Assembly: GCA_900543585.1 (NCBI GenBank)
Contig: UQRP01000002.1
Location: 1 to 64,000 of the forward strand
DNA: 64,000 nt
Direction of reading: 5' to 3'
From: an uncultured Prevotella sp.
Lineage (GTDB): Bacteria; Bacteroidota; Bacteroidia; Bacteroidales; Bacteroidaceae
The position numbers and the translations under genes were made by a program. Positions 6,851 to 15,917 of the stretch are shown here, in pieces. Below the pieces are notes generated by a model. That model was not told the DNA's origin and made no database searches. It saw only the letters and a list, made by a program, of their open reading frames with translations. Each line of letters begins with the position of its first letter. Position 1 is the stretch's first letter.

Positions 6851-9286
6851 ATGAAAGTATTAAAATTCGGCGGAACATCGGTAGGTTCCGTAAAGAGCAT
6901 TCTGAGCTTAAAACGCATTGTTGAACGAGAGGCCAAGCGGCAACCCATTGTCGTTGTCGTCAGCGCGCTCGGGGGGATAACAGACCAGCTTATCGCCACC
7001 TCACATTTAGCCCAGGAGGGCAAAGAAGAGTGGAAACGGTCGTTTGAGGAGATGGTAGACCGCCATCACAAAATGATTGACACCATCATTACCGACACCA
7101 GCGACAGAGAGGAGCTTTTCAACAAAGTCGACGCCCTCTTCGAGCAGCTTCATTCCATCTATTTCGGTGTGTACCTCATCCGCGACTTGAGCCGTAAGAC
7201 GGCCGACGCCATCGTCAGCTATGGCGAGCGTCTGAGCTCCAATATCGTGGCCACCTTGGTGAAGGGCTCACGCTGGGTAGACTCCCGCAACTTCATCAAA
7301 ACCTATCCTTTCAATGGTAAGAACACCCTTGACAGCGAGCTTACCAACCGCCTCGTCAAGGAGACCTTCAAGGACATGGCGCGTGTCACCCTCGTCCCGG
7401 GTTTTATCTCGTCGGATAAGGTGACGGGTGAGATTACCAACCTCGGACGTGGTGGCTCCGACTATACCGCTGCCATCATCGCTGCCGACCTCGACGCAGA
7501 GATGCTGGAGATATGGACCGATGTCGACGGTTTTATGACTGCCGACCCGCGCGTCATCAAGACAGCCTACACCATCGACGAGCTCAGCTATGTCGAGGCC
7601 ATGGAGCTCTGCAATTTCGGTGCAAAGGTCATCTATCCCCCGACCATCTACCCTGTCAGAATCAAGAATATCCCTATACGGGTCAAGAATACTTTCAACC
7701 CCGATGCTCCCGGTACGATCATCAAGGATAAGATAGAAAACGACCATAAGCCCATCAAGGGTATCTCGAGCATCAAGAATACCACCCTTATCACTGTCTC
7801 TGGCCTCTCCATGGTCGGTGTCATCGGTGTCAACCGCCGTATCTTCACGGCCTTGGCCAACAATGGCATCTCCGTCTTCTTGGTCTCGCAGGCTTCTTCC
7901 GAGAACTCAACGTCTATCGGTGTCCGCGACCAAGATGCCGATGCTGCCGTGAGAACCCTCAACGAGGAGTTCGCCTCAGAGATAGAAGATGGCGCCATGT
8001 TCCCCATGCACGCCGAGAGCAACCTTGCCACGGTGGCTATCGTCGGTGAGAACATGAAGCATACGCCGGGTATCGCCGGTAAGCTCTTTGGGTCGCTGGG
8101 CAGGAGTGGTATCTCCGTGATAGCATGCGCACAGGGTGCCTCAGAGACCAACATCTCCTTCGTCGTGGAAGGGGAGAGCCTCAGAAAGACCATGAACGTG
8201 CTCCACGACTCCTTCTTCCTCTCCGAGTATAAGGAGCTGAACCTCATCATCTGTGGTGTGGGCACCGTGGGCGGCAAGCTCATCGAGCAGATCCGCAACC
8301 AATATGAGAACCTCAAGGAGCATTCCCGTCTGAAGCTCAATGTCGTCGGCGTGGCAAGCTCTCACAACGCCATCTTCTCGCGCGATGGTATCGACCTCGA
8401 CAACTATCGTGAGCTGCTGAAGCAGTCAGAACCGAGCAATCCGGAGATTCTCCGCGACAAGATCATCGGAATGAATATCTTCAACTCCGTCTTTGTCGAC
8501 TGTACGGCGTCCAAGGAGATAGCAGCCCTCTACCAGTCGCTCCTCGACCATAACGTCAGCATTGTGGCTGCCAACAAGATAGCTGCCAGCTCGGCCTATG
8601 AGAACTATTCCCGCCTGAAGGAGACGGCTATGCGGCGTGGCATCAAGCTCCTCTTCGAGACCAATGTCGGTGCCGGACTGCCTATCATCGGCACCATCAA
8701 CGACCTGCGCAACTCCGGCGACCGCATCCTGAAGATAGAGGCCGTGTTGAGCGGTACGCTGAACTTCATCTTCAACAAGATTTCCGCCGACTGTCCTTTC
8801 TCCAAGACCGTTCTCGCTGCCAAGGAGGATGGCTATTCCGAGCCCGACCCGCGTGTGGACCTCAGCGGCACCGATGTCATCCGCAAGATTGTCATCCTGG
8901 CCCGTGAGGCAGGCTACAGGGTAGAGCAGGAGGATGTGGAGAAACACCTCTTCGTCCCCGATGCCTTCTTCAATGGTTCGCTGGACGACTTCTGGAAGCA
9001 TCTCCCGGAGCTCGACGCTGACTTCGAGGCGCGCCGCAAGACCTTAGAGGCTGACGGCAAGCGCTGGCGCTTCGTCGCCACCCTCGACCACGGCAAGGCC
9101 AGTGTAGGCCTGCAGGCTGTAGGGCAGGATAGTCCTTTCTACAACCTCGAAGGCAGCAACAACATCGTGCTGCTCACCACAGAGCGCTATAAGGAGTACC
9201 CCATGCTCATCCAGGGTTATGGTGCCGGAGCAAGTGTTACGGCAGCAGGAGTATTCGCCAACATTATCAGTATTGCCAACGTATAA
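6851..9286 (+). CDS. thrA: Bifunctional aspartokinase / homoserine dehydrogenase I
   Basis: 811 residues, the usual length of the fused enzyme. The N-terminal aspartokinase starts MKVLKFGGTSVG and has GRGGSDYTA. A central ACT regulatory region (about 310-460) contains VSGLSMVGVIGV and a second ACT copy. The dehydrogenase starts near 464 with the NAD(P) loop IICGVGTVGGKL and has the LSGTLNFIFN signature. It catalyses the first and third steps from aspartate to threonine; the ACT domains suggest feedback inhibition by threonine. First gene of the thr operon, 46 bases before the homoserine kinase. Confidence 0.97.
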   Translation: MKVLKFGGTSVGSVKSILSLKRIVEREAKRQPIVVVVSALGGITDQLIATSHLAQEGKEEWKRSFEEMVDRHHKMIDTIITDTSDREELFNKVDALFEQLHSIYFGVYLIRDLSRKTADAIVSYGERLSSNIVATLVKGSRWVDSRNFIKTYPFNGKNTLDSELTNRLVKETFKDMARVTLVPGFISSDKVTGEITNLGRGGSDYTAAIIAADLDAEMLEIWTDVDGFMTADPRVIKTAYTIDELSYVEAMELCNFGAKVIYPPTIYPVRIKNIPIRVKNTFNPDAPGTIIKDKIENDHKPIKGISSIKNTTLITVSGLSMVGVIGVNRRIFTALANNGISVFLVSQASSENSTSIGVRDQDADAAVRTLNEEFASEIEDGAMFPMHAESNLATVAIVGENMKHTPGIAGKLFGSLGRSGISVIACAQGASETNISFVVEGESLRKTMNVLHDSFFLSEYKELNLIICGVGTVGGKLIEQIRNQYENLKEHSRLKLNVVGVASSHNAIFSRDGIDLDNYRELLKQSEPSNPEILRDKIIGMNIFNSVFVDCTASKEIAALYQSLLDHNVSIVAANKIAASSAYENYSRLKETAMRRGIKLLFETNVGAGLPIIGTINDLRNSGDRILKIEAVLSGTLNFIFNKISADCPFSKTVLAAKEDGYSEPDPRVDLSGTDVIRKIVILAREAGYRVEQEDVEKHLFVPDAFFNGSLDDFWKHLPELDADFEARRKTLEADGKRWRFVATLDHGKASVGLQAVGQDSPFYNLEGSNNIVLLTTERYKEYPMLIQGYGAGASVTAAGVFANIISIANV

Positions 9287-9332
9287 TCCAGTTGCATGGC
9301 AACAGACGATTGACATAAAGGTTCAAAGGATT

Positions 9333-10607
9333 ATGAAACATATTATTATCTTAGGTGACGGCATGGCCGACCATGCCGTAGAGCGCCTTGGCGGCAAGAC
9401 ACTCCTTCAGTATGCTGATACCCCCTATATGGACATGCTCGCCCGCAAAGGGCGCACGGGCCGTCTGATGACAATTCCGGATGGTTTCCATCCCGGTTCG
9501 GAGGTGGCCAACAGCACCATCTTAGGCTATGACCAGAACAAGGTCTATGAAGGCCGCGGACCCCTTGAAGCTGCCAGCATCGGCTACGATATGGCCCCCG
9601 AGGACTTCGCCCTGCGCGTGAACATCATCTGCGTGGGCGATGGAAAGATTATCACACACAACGGCGGCAACCTCACTACGGCCAATGCCGATATGCTGAT
9701 ACAATATCTCAATGAGAAGTTGGGCAATAAGAATGTCAGGTTCATCACCGGCATACAATATCGCCACCTCCTCGTGGTGAAATATGCCAGCAAGCACATC
9801 GTGTGCGCACCCCCTCACGACCATCCCGGTGAGGAATGGCGCCCGCTGCTCGTCAAGCCGGAGAAAGGCTGGGAAGACAAGCACGAGCCCGTCATCGGCT
9901 TCGACGGAAAGCCTACGGGCGAGATGAGGATGACGGGGCAGGAGACGGCAGACCTCCTCAACGACCTCATCCTCAAGAGTTTCGATATCCTTAAAGAGCA
10001 TCCTTACAATAAGGAAAAGGCAGCCAAGGGGGAGCGTCAGGCCAATATCATCTGGCCGTGGGGCGGGGGCTACCGCCCGTCGATGAAGACGCTGCCGCAG
10101 AAATACCCGCAGATAAAGACAGGAAGCTGCATCTCCGCTGTCGACCTCATTAGAGGTATCGGTCAGTATGCCGGCCTCGACGTCATCAAGGTGCCTCGCG
10201 CCACAGGACTCGCTAACACCAACTATGAAGGTAAGGTGGCCGCAGCTCTGACAGCACTCTACAACCAGGACTTCGTCTTCGTGCATTTCGAGGCCAGCGA
10301 CGAGGCCGGACACGATGGCAATCTCGAACTCAAGCTCCGCACCATCGAGAATCTCGACCACAGGGTCGTGGAGCCTATCTATAATGAGGTGAAGCAATGG
10401 GACGAGGATGTCGCCATCGCTGTCCTCCCCGACCATCCTACGCCGGTGGAGATACGCACGCATGTCAAGGAGCCCGTACCTTTCCTGGTCTGGCATCGTG
10501 GCATTGAGCCCGACAGCGTGCAGGTCTACGACGAGGTGTCGTGTGTGAACGGTTCTATGGGTATGCTCCACCTGACGGAGTTTATGGATAAATTCATGGC
10601 ATTATGA
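9333..10607 (+). CDS. Phosphoglycerate-mutase-like (ApgM-family) homoserine kinase
   Basis: 424 residues; the ATG at 9333 puts the conserved HIIILGDGMAD at the N-terminus. Metal and nucleophile motifs of the alkaline-phosphatase/iPGM superfamily are present: LGDGMAD, the Ser in GSEVANSTILGYD, HFEASDEAGHDG and LPDHPTP. By sequence it would be labelled cofactor-independent phosphoglycerate mutase. Its place exactly between thrA and thrC, where thrB should be, and fitness-based reassignment of the Bacteroides thetaiotaomicron relative (as I recall it) point to homoserine kinase. It overlaps thrC by four bases (ATGA). A true mutase role is not excluded by sequence alone. Confidence 0.85.
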   Translation: MKHIIILGDGMADHAVERLGGKTLLQYADTPYMDMLARKGRTGRLMTIPDGFHPGSEVANSTILGYDQNKVYEGRGPLEAASIGYDMAPEDFALRVNIICVGDGKIITHNGGNLTTANADMLIQYLNEKLGNKNVRFITGIQYRHLLVVKYASKHIVCAPPHDHPGEEWRPLLVKPEKGWEDKHEPVIGFDGKPTGEMRMTGQETADLLNDLILKSFDILKEHPYNKEKAAKGERQANIIWPWGGGYRPSMKTLPQKYPQIKTGSCISAVDLIRGIGQYAGLDVIKVPRATGLANTNYEGKVAAALTALYNQDFVFVHFEASDEAGHDGNLELKLRTIENLDHRVVEPIYNEVKQWDEDVAIAVLPDHPTPVEIRTHVKEPVPFLVWHRGIEPDSVQVYDEVSCVNGSMGMLHLTEFMDKFMAL

Positions 10608-11953
10608 AATATTACAGCACCAACCAACAAGCTCCCCAGGCCTCTCTGCGTGAGGCTGTGGAGAAAGGTCTCGCTCCTGACAGAGGCCTTTATATGCCGG
10701 AGCAGATTAAGAAGCTCCCACAGGAATTCTTCGATAATATTGACAAGCTCTCTTTCCAGGAGATAGCTTTTGAAGTGGCTAAAGCTTTCTTCGGTGAAGA
10801 CGTGGAGGCTGAGGATCTGAAGAAGATTGTCTTCGACACCTTGGCTTTCGATACCCCCGTTGTCCCCGTAGCGCCCAAAGGTGGCAAGGGTGAGCCTTCC
10901 ATCTATGCTTTAGAGCTCTTCCATGGTCCAACACTGGCTTTCAAGGATGTCGGTGCCCGCTTCATGGCCCGACTGCTTCAGTACTTCATCCGTAAGGACA
11001 GAGAGAAGACAGGCGACAACCGCACCGTCAACGTCCTTGTGGCGACGAGCGGTGATACAGGCTCTGCCGTGGCCAACGGCTTCCTCGGTGTCGACGGTAT
11101 CCATGTCTATGTGCTCTATCCGAAAGGAAAGGTCAGCAAGATTCAGGAGAGCCAGTTTACAACCCTTGGACAGAACATCACAGTTTTAGAAGTCGATGGT
11201 GTCTTCGATGACTGCCAGGCCCTCGTCAAGTCTGCTTTCATGGACAAGGAGCTCACTGAGCATATGATCCTCACTTCGGCCAACAGCATCAATGTGGCCC
11301 GCTTCCTGCCCCAGGCTTTCTACTATTTCAACGCCTACGCACAGCTGAAGCGGCAGGGGCTTGTTGATACAACCAACAGCAACCTCGTCTTCTGTGTGCC
11401 CAGTGGCAACTTCGGTAATATCACAGCCGGACTCTTCGGTTGGAGGATGGGCTTGCCTGTGAAGCATTTCATTGCTGCCAACAACGCCAACGATGTCTTC
11501 TTCAATTATCTCCAGACTGGTGAGTACCACCCTATGGCCAGCAAGCAGACACTGGCCAACGCCATGGATGTCGGTGCGCCGAGCAACTTTGCGCGTATCC
11601 TCGACCTCTATGCCAACGACTGGAAGGCTATCAAGGCCGACATCAGCGGTGCTACCTATCCTGATGACCGTATCCGCCAGACGATGAAAGCCTGCTACGA
11701 TGCTACCGGCTACGTCCTCGACCCTCACGGTGCTTGTGGCTATCAGGCATTGAAAGAGCAGTTGACAGACGGCGAGGTCGGCGTATTCCTTGAGACTGCT
11801 CATCCGGCGAAGTTCAAGGAGAAGGTCGACGCCATCCTTGGCACCGACATCGCCATCCCCGAGCGGCTTCAGGCTTTCATGCGCGGCAAGAAGCAGAGCA
11901 TAGAGATGCCCAACAGTTTTGGTGAGTTTAAAGATTTTCTCCTTAAACAGTAA
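10604..11953 (+). CDS. thrC: Threonine synthase
   Basis: 449 residues. MKYYSTN and the PLP lysine in HGPTLAFKDVGARF (Lys114) are typical, followed by the phosphate-binding ATSGDTGSA. It converts O-phosphohomoserine to threonine with PLP. It starts within the stop of the homoserine kinase, and its TAA shares a base with the next ATG, so the four genes form one tightly packed operon. Confidence 0.97.
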   Translation: MKYYSTNQQAPQASLREAVEKGLAPDRGLYMPEQIKKLPQEFFDNIDKLSFQEIAFEVAKAFFGEDVEAEDLKKIVFDTLAFDTPVVPVAPKGGKGEPSIYALELFHGPTLAFKDVGARFMARLLQYFIRKDREKTGDNRTVNVLVATSGDTGSAVANGFLGVDGIHVYVLYPKGKVSKIQESQFTTLGQNITVLEVDGVFDDCQALVKSAFMDKELTEHMILTSANSINVARFLPQAFYYFNAYAQLKRQGLVDTTNSNLVFCVPSGNFGNITAGLFGWRMGLPVKHFIAANNANDVFFNYLQTGEYHPMASKQTLANAMDVGAPSNFARILDLYANDWKAIKADISGATYPDDRIRQTMKACYDATGYVLDPHGACGYQALKEQLTDGEVGVFLETAHPAKFKEKVDAILGTDIAIPERLQAFMRGKKQSIEMPNSFGEFKDFLLKQ

Positions 11954-12720
11954 TGCTCAGTCAGGCTAAACTCAAACTCATCCGCTCTCTCGACCACAAG
12001 AAGTCGCGCCGGGAGAGCGGGCTGTTCGTCGCTGAAGGCCCGAAAGTCGTCGGCGATCTGATGGCTGTCATGTCTCCCCGATTCGTCGTGGCCACGGAGA
12101 CGTGGCTGTCCAGTCATGATGTTAAGGGCGCTGAGGCTATCGAGGTCAGCGAGGCCGAACTCAAAAAGGCTTCTTTCTTGCAGCATCCGCAGCAGGTGTT
12201 GGCGCTCTTCCCCATTCCCACAGCGTCCGCGGACGAGGGCCTGGAGACGGAGGCTGCCAAAGTTCAGAACCGGCTCTGTCTGGCCCTTGACGGCGTTCAG
12301 GACCCTGGCAATCTCGGCACCATCATCCGTATCGCCGACTGGTTTGGTATCGACACCCTCTTCTGCTCTCATGAGACTGCCGACGCCTACAGCCCTAAGG
12401 TGGTGCAGGCCACCATGGGGTGTCTGGCAAGGGTGCGCCCCCGCTATGTGGACCTGAAGGCGCTGATTTCGCGGCTGCCTGAGAATGTCCCCGTCTATGG
12501 CACGCTCCTCGACGGTGAGGATATCTATGCGCAGCAGCTATCCTCAAACGGGCTCATCGTGATGGGCAATGAGGGCAATGGTATCTCACAGGCCATCCGA
12601 CCACTCATCAGCCACCGCCTGCTCATACCTAACTACCCGGCTGGGCGCACGACGACCGACAGCCTCAATGTAGCCATCGCTACGGCTATCACATGTGCCG
12701 AGTTCAGGCGAAGAGGGTAG
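11953..12720 (+). CDS. TrmH/SpoU-family RNA 2'-O-methyltransferase
   Basis: 255 residues. An N-terminal substrate-binding region (LIRSLDHKKSRRESGLFVAEGPKVV) is followed by a SPOUT domain with its three motifs: DPGNLGTIIRIADW, VMGNEGNGIS and LNVAIATAI. It is probably an AdoMet-dependent ribose methylase of rRNA or tRNA; the target base cannot be read from sequence. It overlaps thrC by one base (TAATG), a link that does not reflect pathway. Confidence 0.9.
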   Translation: MLSQAKLKLIRSLDHKKSRRESGLFVAEGPKVVGDLMAVMSPRFVVATETWLSSHDVKGAEAIEVSEAELKKASFLQHPQQVLALFPIPTASADEGLETEAAKVQNRLCLALDGVQDPGNLGTIIRIADWFGIDTLFCSHETADAYSPKVVQATMGCLARVRPRYVDLKALISRLPENVPVYGTLLDGEDIYAQQLSSNGLIVMGNEGNGISQAIRPLISHRLLIPNYPAGRTTTDSLNVAIATAITCAEFRRRG

Positions 12721-12773
12721 GGCATGGCATGAAAACATGGTAATAATCTATCTTATCTATATCTTTCAGAATA

Positions 12774-13757
12774 ATGGAAAACGATTTATACAAGATTCGC
12801 AGTCTTGGCGGCTGTCTGAAGGCAGCCTACGACCTGTTCAGTAGCAATCTGCGGCATATCCTTCGCCGCACGTGGCTTCCGGCCGTGTTAGTAATGGTTT
12901 TTGAGAGCATTCTCGTCATTGCTGCCACACTCGTCAGTGGGCTCATGGCAGTACCGATGCTGGGCTCACAGCCTATTGGTCAACCAGCACCGGCTTCCGA
13001 GTTCATCGTACCGGGTGTGGTGCTGCTGGTCGCGTTGTTAGTATCCTTTGCAGTATCAACATGGCTCTATACCATCGTCGTGAGTTTGCTCAACGGTGAG
13101 AGCATGAAGGTCAATCTGCCGAGAATCATTCGGCTGGCGCTGCTCTTTCTGGCGGTGGTGATAGGCGTCAACCTCATCACCTATTTCGTCAGCCTCATCC
13201 CGATGGTCGGCGCCAAGAGTATGGCGGAGGTATCGGCGAAGTCAATGGTAGGAGCTATTATCAATGTTGTTCTAACCATCGTCTTTTTCATCGTCCTGCT
13301 GCCCCTCGTCTATTCTTTCATGAAGTACAGCATGGAAACGGGCACCAAACTGGCATCTGTCTTCAAGAGACCTTATGCCGTAGGTTGGAAGCACTGGGGC
13401 TATATCTTCATGGTGGTGCTGCTGGCAGCCATCATCGTTACCATTATTTGCTGTCTGGCCGGCTTGCCTTTGATCGTGTGCTCTTTGGCATATCAGTCCA
13501 ACCTATTCAGTAAGATGCTGGGCGACGGCGATGGTCTGCCATGGATGTACTATCTGCTTTTCTTCCTCGCTGCTGCCATCTATTCCCTTGCTTCCACCTA
13601 TGCCAACGTGTGGATCACGATGACCTTCTATTATGCTTACGGACATATCGAAGCCAAAGAAAAGGCCAAGGAGCAGGCAAAGACGGAACTGGCACAGGCT
13701 GGCATGGAAAAAGAGACACCCACATCCAAACAACCTGATTTTGAAGAAATAAAATAA
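12774..13757 (+). CDS. Polytopic membrane protein of unknown function
   Basis: 327 residues with about six hydrophobic segments (starting near residues 35, 80, 125, 165, 215 and 260). The N-terminus (YKIRSLGGCLKAAYDLFSSNLRHIL) is amphipathic and cytoplasmic-looking. The C-terminal tail is charged (HIEAKEKAKEQAKTEL) and hydrophilic. The layout resembles integral membrane domains annotated as YciC- or GDPD-membrane-like, but no catalytic motif is visible. It ends five bases before hisB, so the two are probably co-transcribed. Confidence 0.75.
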   Translation: MENDLYKIRSLGGCLKAAYDLFSSNLRHILRRTWLPAVLVMVFESILVIAATLVSGLMAVPMLGSQPIGQPAPASEFIVPGVVLLVALLVSFAVSTWLYTIVVSLLNGESMKVNLPRIIRLALLFLAVVIGVNLITYFVSLIPMVGAKSMAEVSAKSMVGAIINVVLTIVFFIVLLPLVYSFMKYSMETGTKLASVFKRPYAVGWKHWGYIFMVVLLAAIIVTIICCLAGLPLIVCSLAYQSNLFSKMLGDGDGLPWMYYLLFFLAAAIYSLASTYANVWITMTFYYAYGHIEAKEKAKEQAKTELAQAGMEKETPTSKQPDFEEIK

Positions 13758-13762
13758 AGATA

Positions 13763-14836
13763 ATGAAGCAACGCATCCTTTTCATAGATCGCGATGGTAC
13801 CCTCATCGAAGAGCCTTTAGACGAGCAGATAGACAGCTTTGCTAAGCTGAAGTTTGTCCCCGGGGTCTTCCGGGCCCTCTCGTTTATCAAGCGTCATTTA
13901 GATTTTAGGTTTGTCATGGTGAGCAACCAGGATGGCCTTGGCACCAATGCCTTTCCTGAAGATGATTTCTGGCCGGTCCACCATTTTGTGCTCCAGACCT
14001 TGGAGGGCGAAGGCATCACCTTTGACGAACAGCTCATTGACCGCCACTTCCCCGAGGATCATTCCCCCATGCGCAAACCGGGCACAGGTATGGTGGAGAA
14101 ATACATGCATGACGAGAATATCGACATTGCCAACAGCTATGTCATTGGCGACCGCGACAGCGATGCCCAGCTTGCTGCCAATATGGGCTGTAAGTCGCTT
14201 ATTCTCGGCAAGGATGGCATGACCTGGGACAAGATCGCCGAAATCCTCTTTGCCGGCGAGCGTATCGCTGAGGTGCACCGTGTCACCAAAGAGACGGATG
14301 TCTATGTCAAGCTCAACCTCGATGGCTCCGGAAAATGCGATGTGTCGACAGGTCTCGGGTTTTTCGACCACATGCTGGAGCAGATAGGTCATCATGGCAT
14401 GATAGACATCACCGTTCATACCAAGGGCGACCTCTATGTCGACGAGCACCACACCATAGAGGATACGGCCATCGGATTGGGCGAGTGCATCGCACAGGCC
14501 TTAGGCGACAAGCGTGGCATAGAGCGCTACGGCTTCTGTCTGCCCATGGACGACAGCCTCTGCCAGGTGGCACTTGACTTTGGCGGGCGTCCATGGCTCG
14601 TCTGGGATGCGGAGTTCAAACGGGAGAAGATTGGCGAGATGCCCACGGAGATGTTCTTCCATTTCTTCAAAAGCCTCAGCGATGCCGCGAAGATGAACTT
14701 GAACATCAAAGCCGAGGGGCAGAATGAGCACCACAAGATAGAAGGCATCTTCAAGGCTTTGGCACGCAGTCTGAAGATGGCGGTCAGACGTGACATCACC
14801 CATTTTCAGCTGCCATCGTCAAAAGGTGTGCTGTAA
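13763..14836 (+). CDS. hisB: Bifunctional histidinol-phosphatase / imidazoleglycerol-phosphate dehydratase
   Basis: 357 residues. The HAD-type phosphatase (about 1-165) has FIDRDGTLIEEP with the DxDGT nucleophile motif, VSNQDG and GDRDSDAQLA. The dehydratase (about 170-357) has GLGFFDHMLEQIGHHG, DEHHTIEDTAIGLGE and EHHKIEGIFKALARSL, the metal-binding His clusters. It performs steps 7 and 9 of histidine synthesis. No other his gene lies in the window, so hisB is separated from its pathway here. It follows the membrane protein by five bases. Confidence 0.96.
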   Translation: MKQRILFIDRDGTLIEEPLDEQIDSFAKLKFVPGVFRALSFIKRHLDFRFVMVSNQDGLGTNAFPEDDFWPVHHFVLQTLEGEGITFDEQLIDRHFPEDHSPMRKPGTGMVEKYMHDENIDIANSYVIGDRDSDAQLAANMGCKSLILGKDGMTWDKIAEILFAGERIAEVHRVTKETDVYVKLNLDGSGKCDVSTGLGFFDHMLEQIGHHGMIDITVHTKGDLYVDEHHTIEDTAIGLGECIAQALGDKRGIERYGFCLPMDDSLCQVALDFGGRPWLVWDAEFKREKIGEMPTEMFFHFFKSLSDAAKMNLNIKAEGQNEHHKIEGIFKALARSLKMAVRRDITHFQLPSSKGVL

Positions 14837-14933
14837 ACGCATATTTCCTGGTTTTGCTGCCAGCTATCTTGACGAAATGAAAAATAGTTGTAAAAAATAG
14901 ATACATATTGTCGAATATCGCAATACTTTGGTT

Positions 14934-14941
14934 ATCTTTGC
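14934..14941 (+). promoter_or_regulatory. -7 promoter element TATCTTTG for the nucleotidyltransferase-MFS pair
   Basis: TATCTTTG with a TTG at 14909-14911 (22-base spacer). The predicted start is near 14947, leaving a leader of about 38 bases. Confidence 0.6.
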
Positions 14942-14984
14942 ACGACAAAACCAGTTTTTATATAAAAAACAAAGACACACATTT

Positions 14985-15899
14985 ATGAAACCTACATTGT
15001 TATTGCTTGCTGCCGGCATGGGCAGCCGTTACGGAGGACTGAAACAGCTTGACGGCTTAGGCCCTAATGGTGAGACGATTATGGATTATAGCATCTTTGA
15101 TGCCATCCAGGCCGGTTTCGGCAAGATTGTATGGGTCATCCGTAAGGACTTCGAGCAGGATTTCCGTGAGAAGATACTCTCCAAATACGAAGGTCATATC
15201 CCATGTGAGATTGTCTTCCAGAGTCTGGATAAGATTCCTGAGGGCTATAGCGTTCCCGAAGGCCGCACCAAGCCTTGGGGCACCAATCACGCTGTCATGA
15301 TGGCCAAGGATGTTATCAAAGAGCCTTTCTGCGTCATCAACTGCGACGATTTCTACAACCGTGACTGCTTCAAGGTTATCGGTAAGTATCTCTCTGAGCT
15401 TCCTGAAAACAGCAATGGCAAGTATGCCATGGTGGGCTTCCGTGTTGCCAACACGCTCTCCGACAATGGTAGCGTGAGCCGCGGCGTTTGCAGCAAAGAC
15501 GACAACGACCACCTCACTTCCTGTGTGGAGCGTACTGAGATAGAGCGTCGCCCTGACGGAAAGGTTGCCTACAAGGACGAGAAAGGTGAGTGGACAAACA
15601 TTCCTGACACCACACCGGTATCAATGAATGTATGGGGCTTTACACCGGAGTATTTCGAGTATAGCGATAAGCTCTTCAAGGAATTCCTGGATATGCCTTC
15701 CACAAAGGCTAACCCCAAGGCTGAATACCTCATTCCATGGGTCGTAGACAAGCTCATCAAGAGTGGAAAAGCTACCTGCGAGGTCCTCGACACCACCAGC
15801 AAGTGGTTTGGCGTCACCTATTCCGCTGACCGCCCGGGTGTGGTGGCAAAGATTCAGAAACTCGTTGATGAGGGTGTATATCCTAACAAGCTATTCTAA
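14985..15899 (+). CDS. Sugar nucleotidyltransferase-like protein
   Basis: 304 residues from ATG 14985, where the conserved nucleotide-binding start LLLLAAGMGSRYGGLKQLD begins. It has the GT-A fold features of the NTP_transferase family: LAAGMGSR(x)3K, KPWGTNHAVMMAKDV, and the metal site NCDDFYN. It is longer at the C-terminus than MurU- or GlmU-type enzymes. The sugar and nucleotide are unknown. It lies 18 bases before the MFS gene under a shared promoter, which suggests import and activation of one sugar, but no sugar kinase accompanies them. Confidence 0.8.
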   Translation: MKPTLLLLAAGMGSRYGGLKQLDGLGPNGETIMDYSIFDAIQAGFGKIVWVIRKDFEQDFREKILSKYEGHIPCEIVFQSLDKIPEGYSVPEGRTKPWGTNHAVMMAKDVIKEPFCVINCDDFYNRDCFKVIGKYLSELPENSNGKYAMVGFRVANTLSDNGSVSRGVCSKDDNDHLTSCVERTEIERRPDGKVAYKDEKGEWTNIPDTTPVSMNVWGFTPEYFEYSDKLFKEFLDMPSTKANPKAEYLIPWVVDKLIKSGKATCEVLDTTSKWFGVTYSADRPGVVAKIQKLVDEGVYPNKLF

Positions 15900-15917
15900 A
15901 AACTAAAACATATACAA

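Noticed and set aside
9522..10571. 349-codon minus-strand frame across the homoserine kinase gene
   Set aside because: Mirror of strong codon bias in the real gene; His/Asp/Val-rich translation without motifs.
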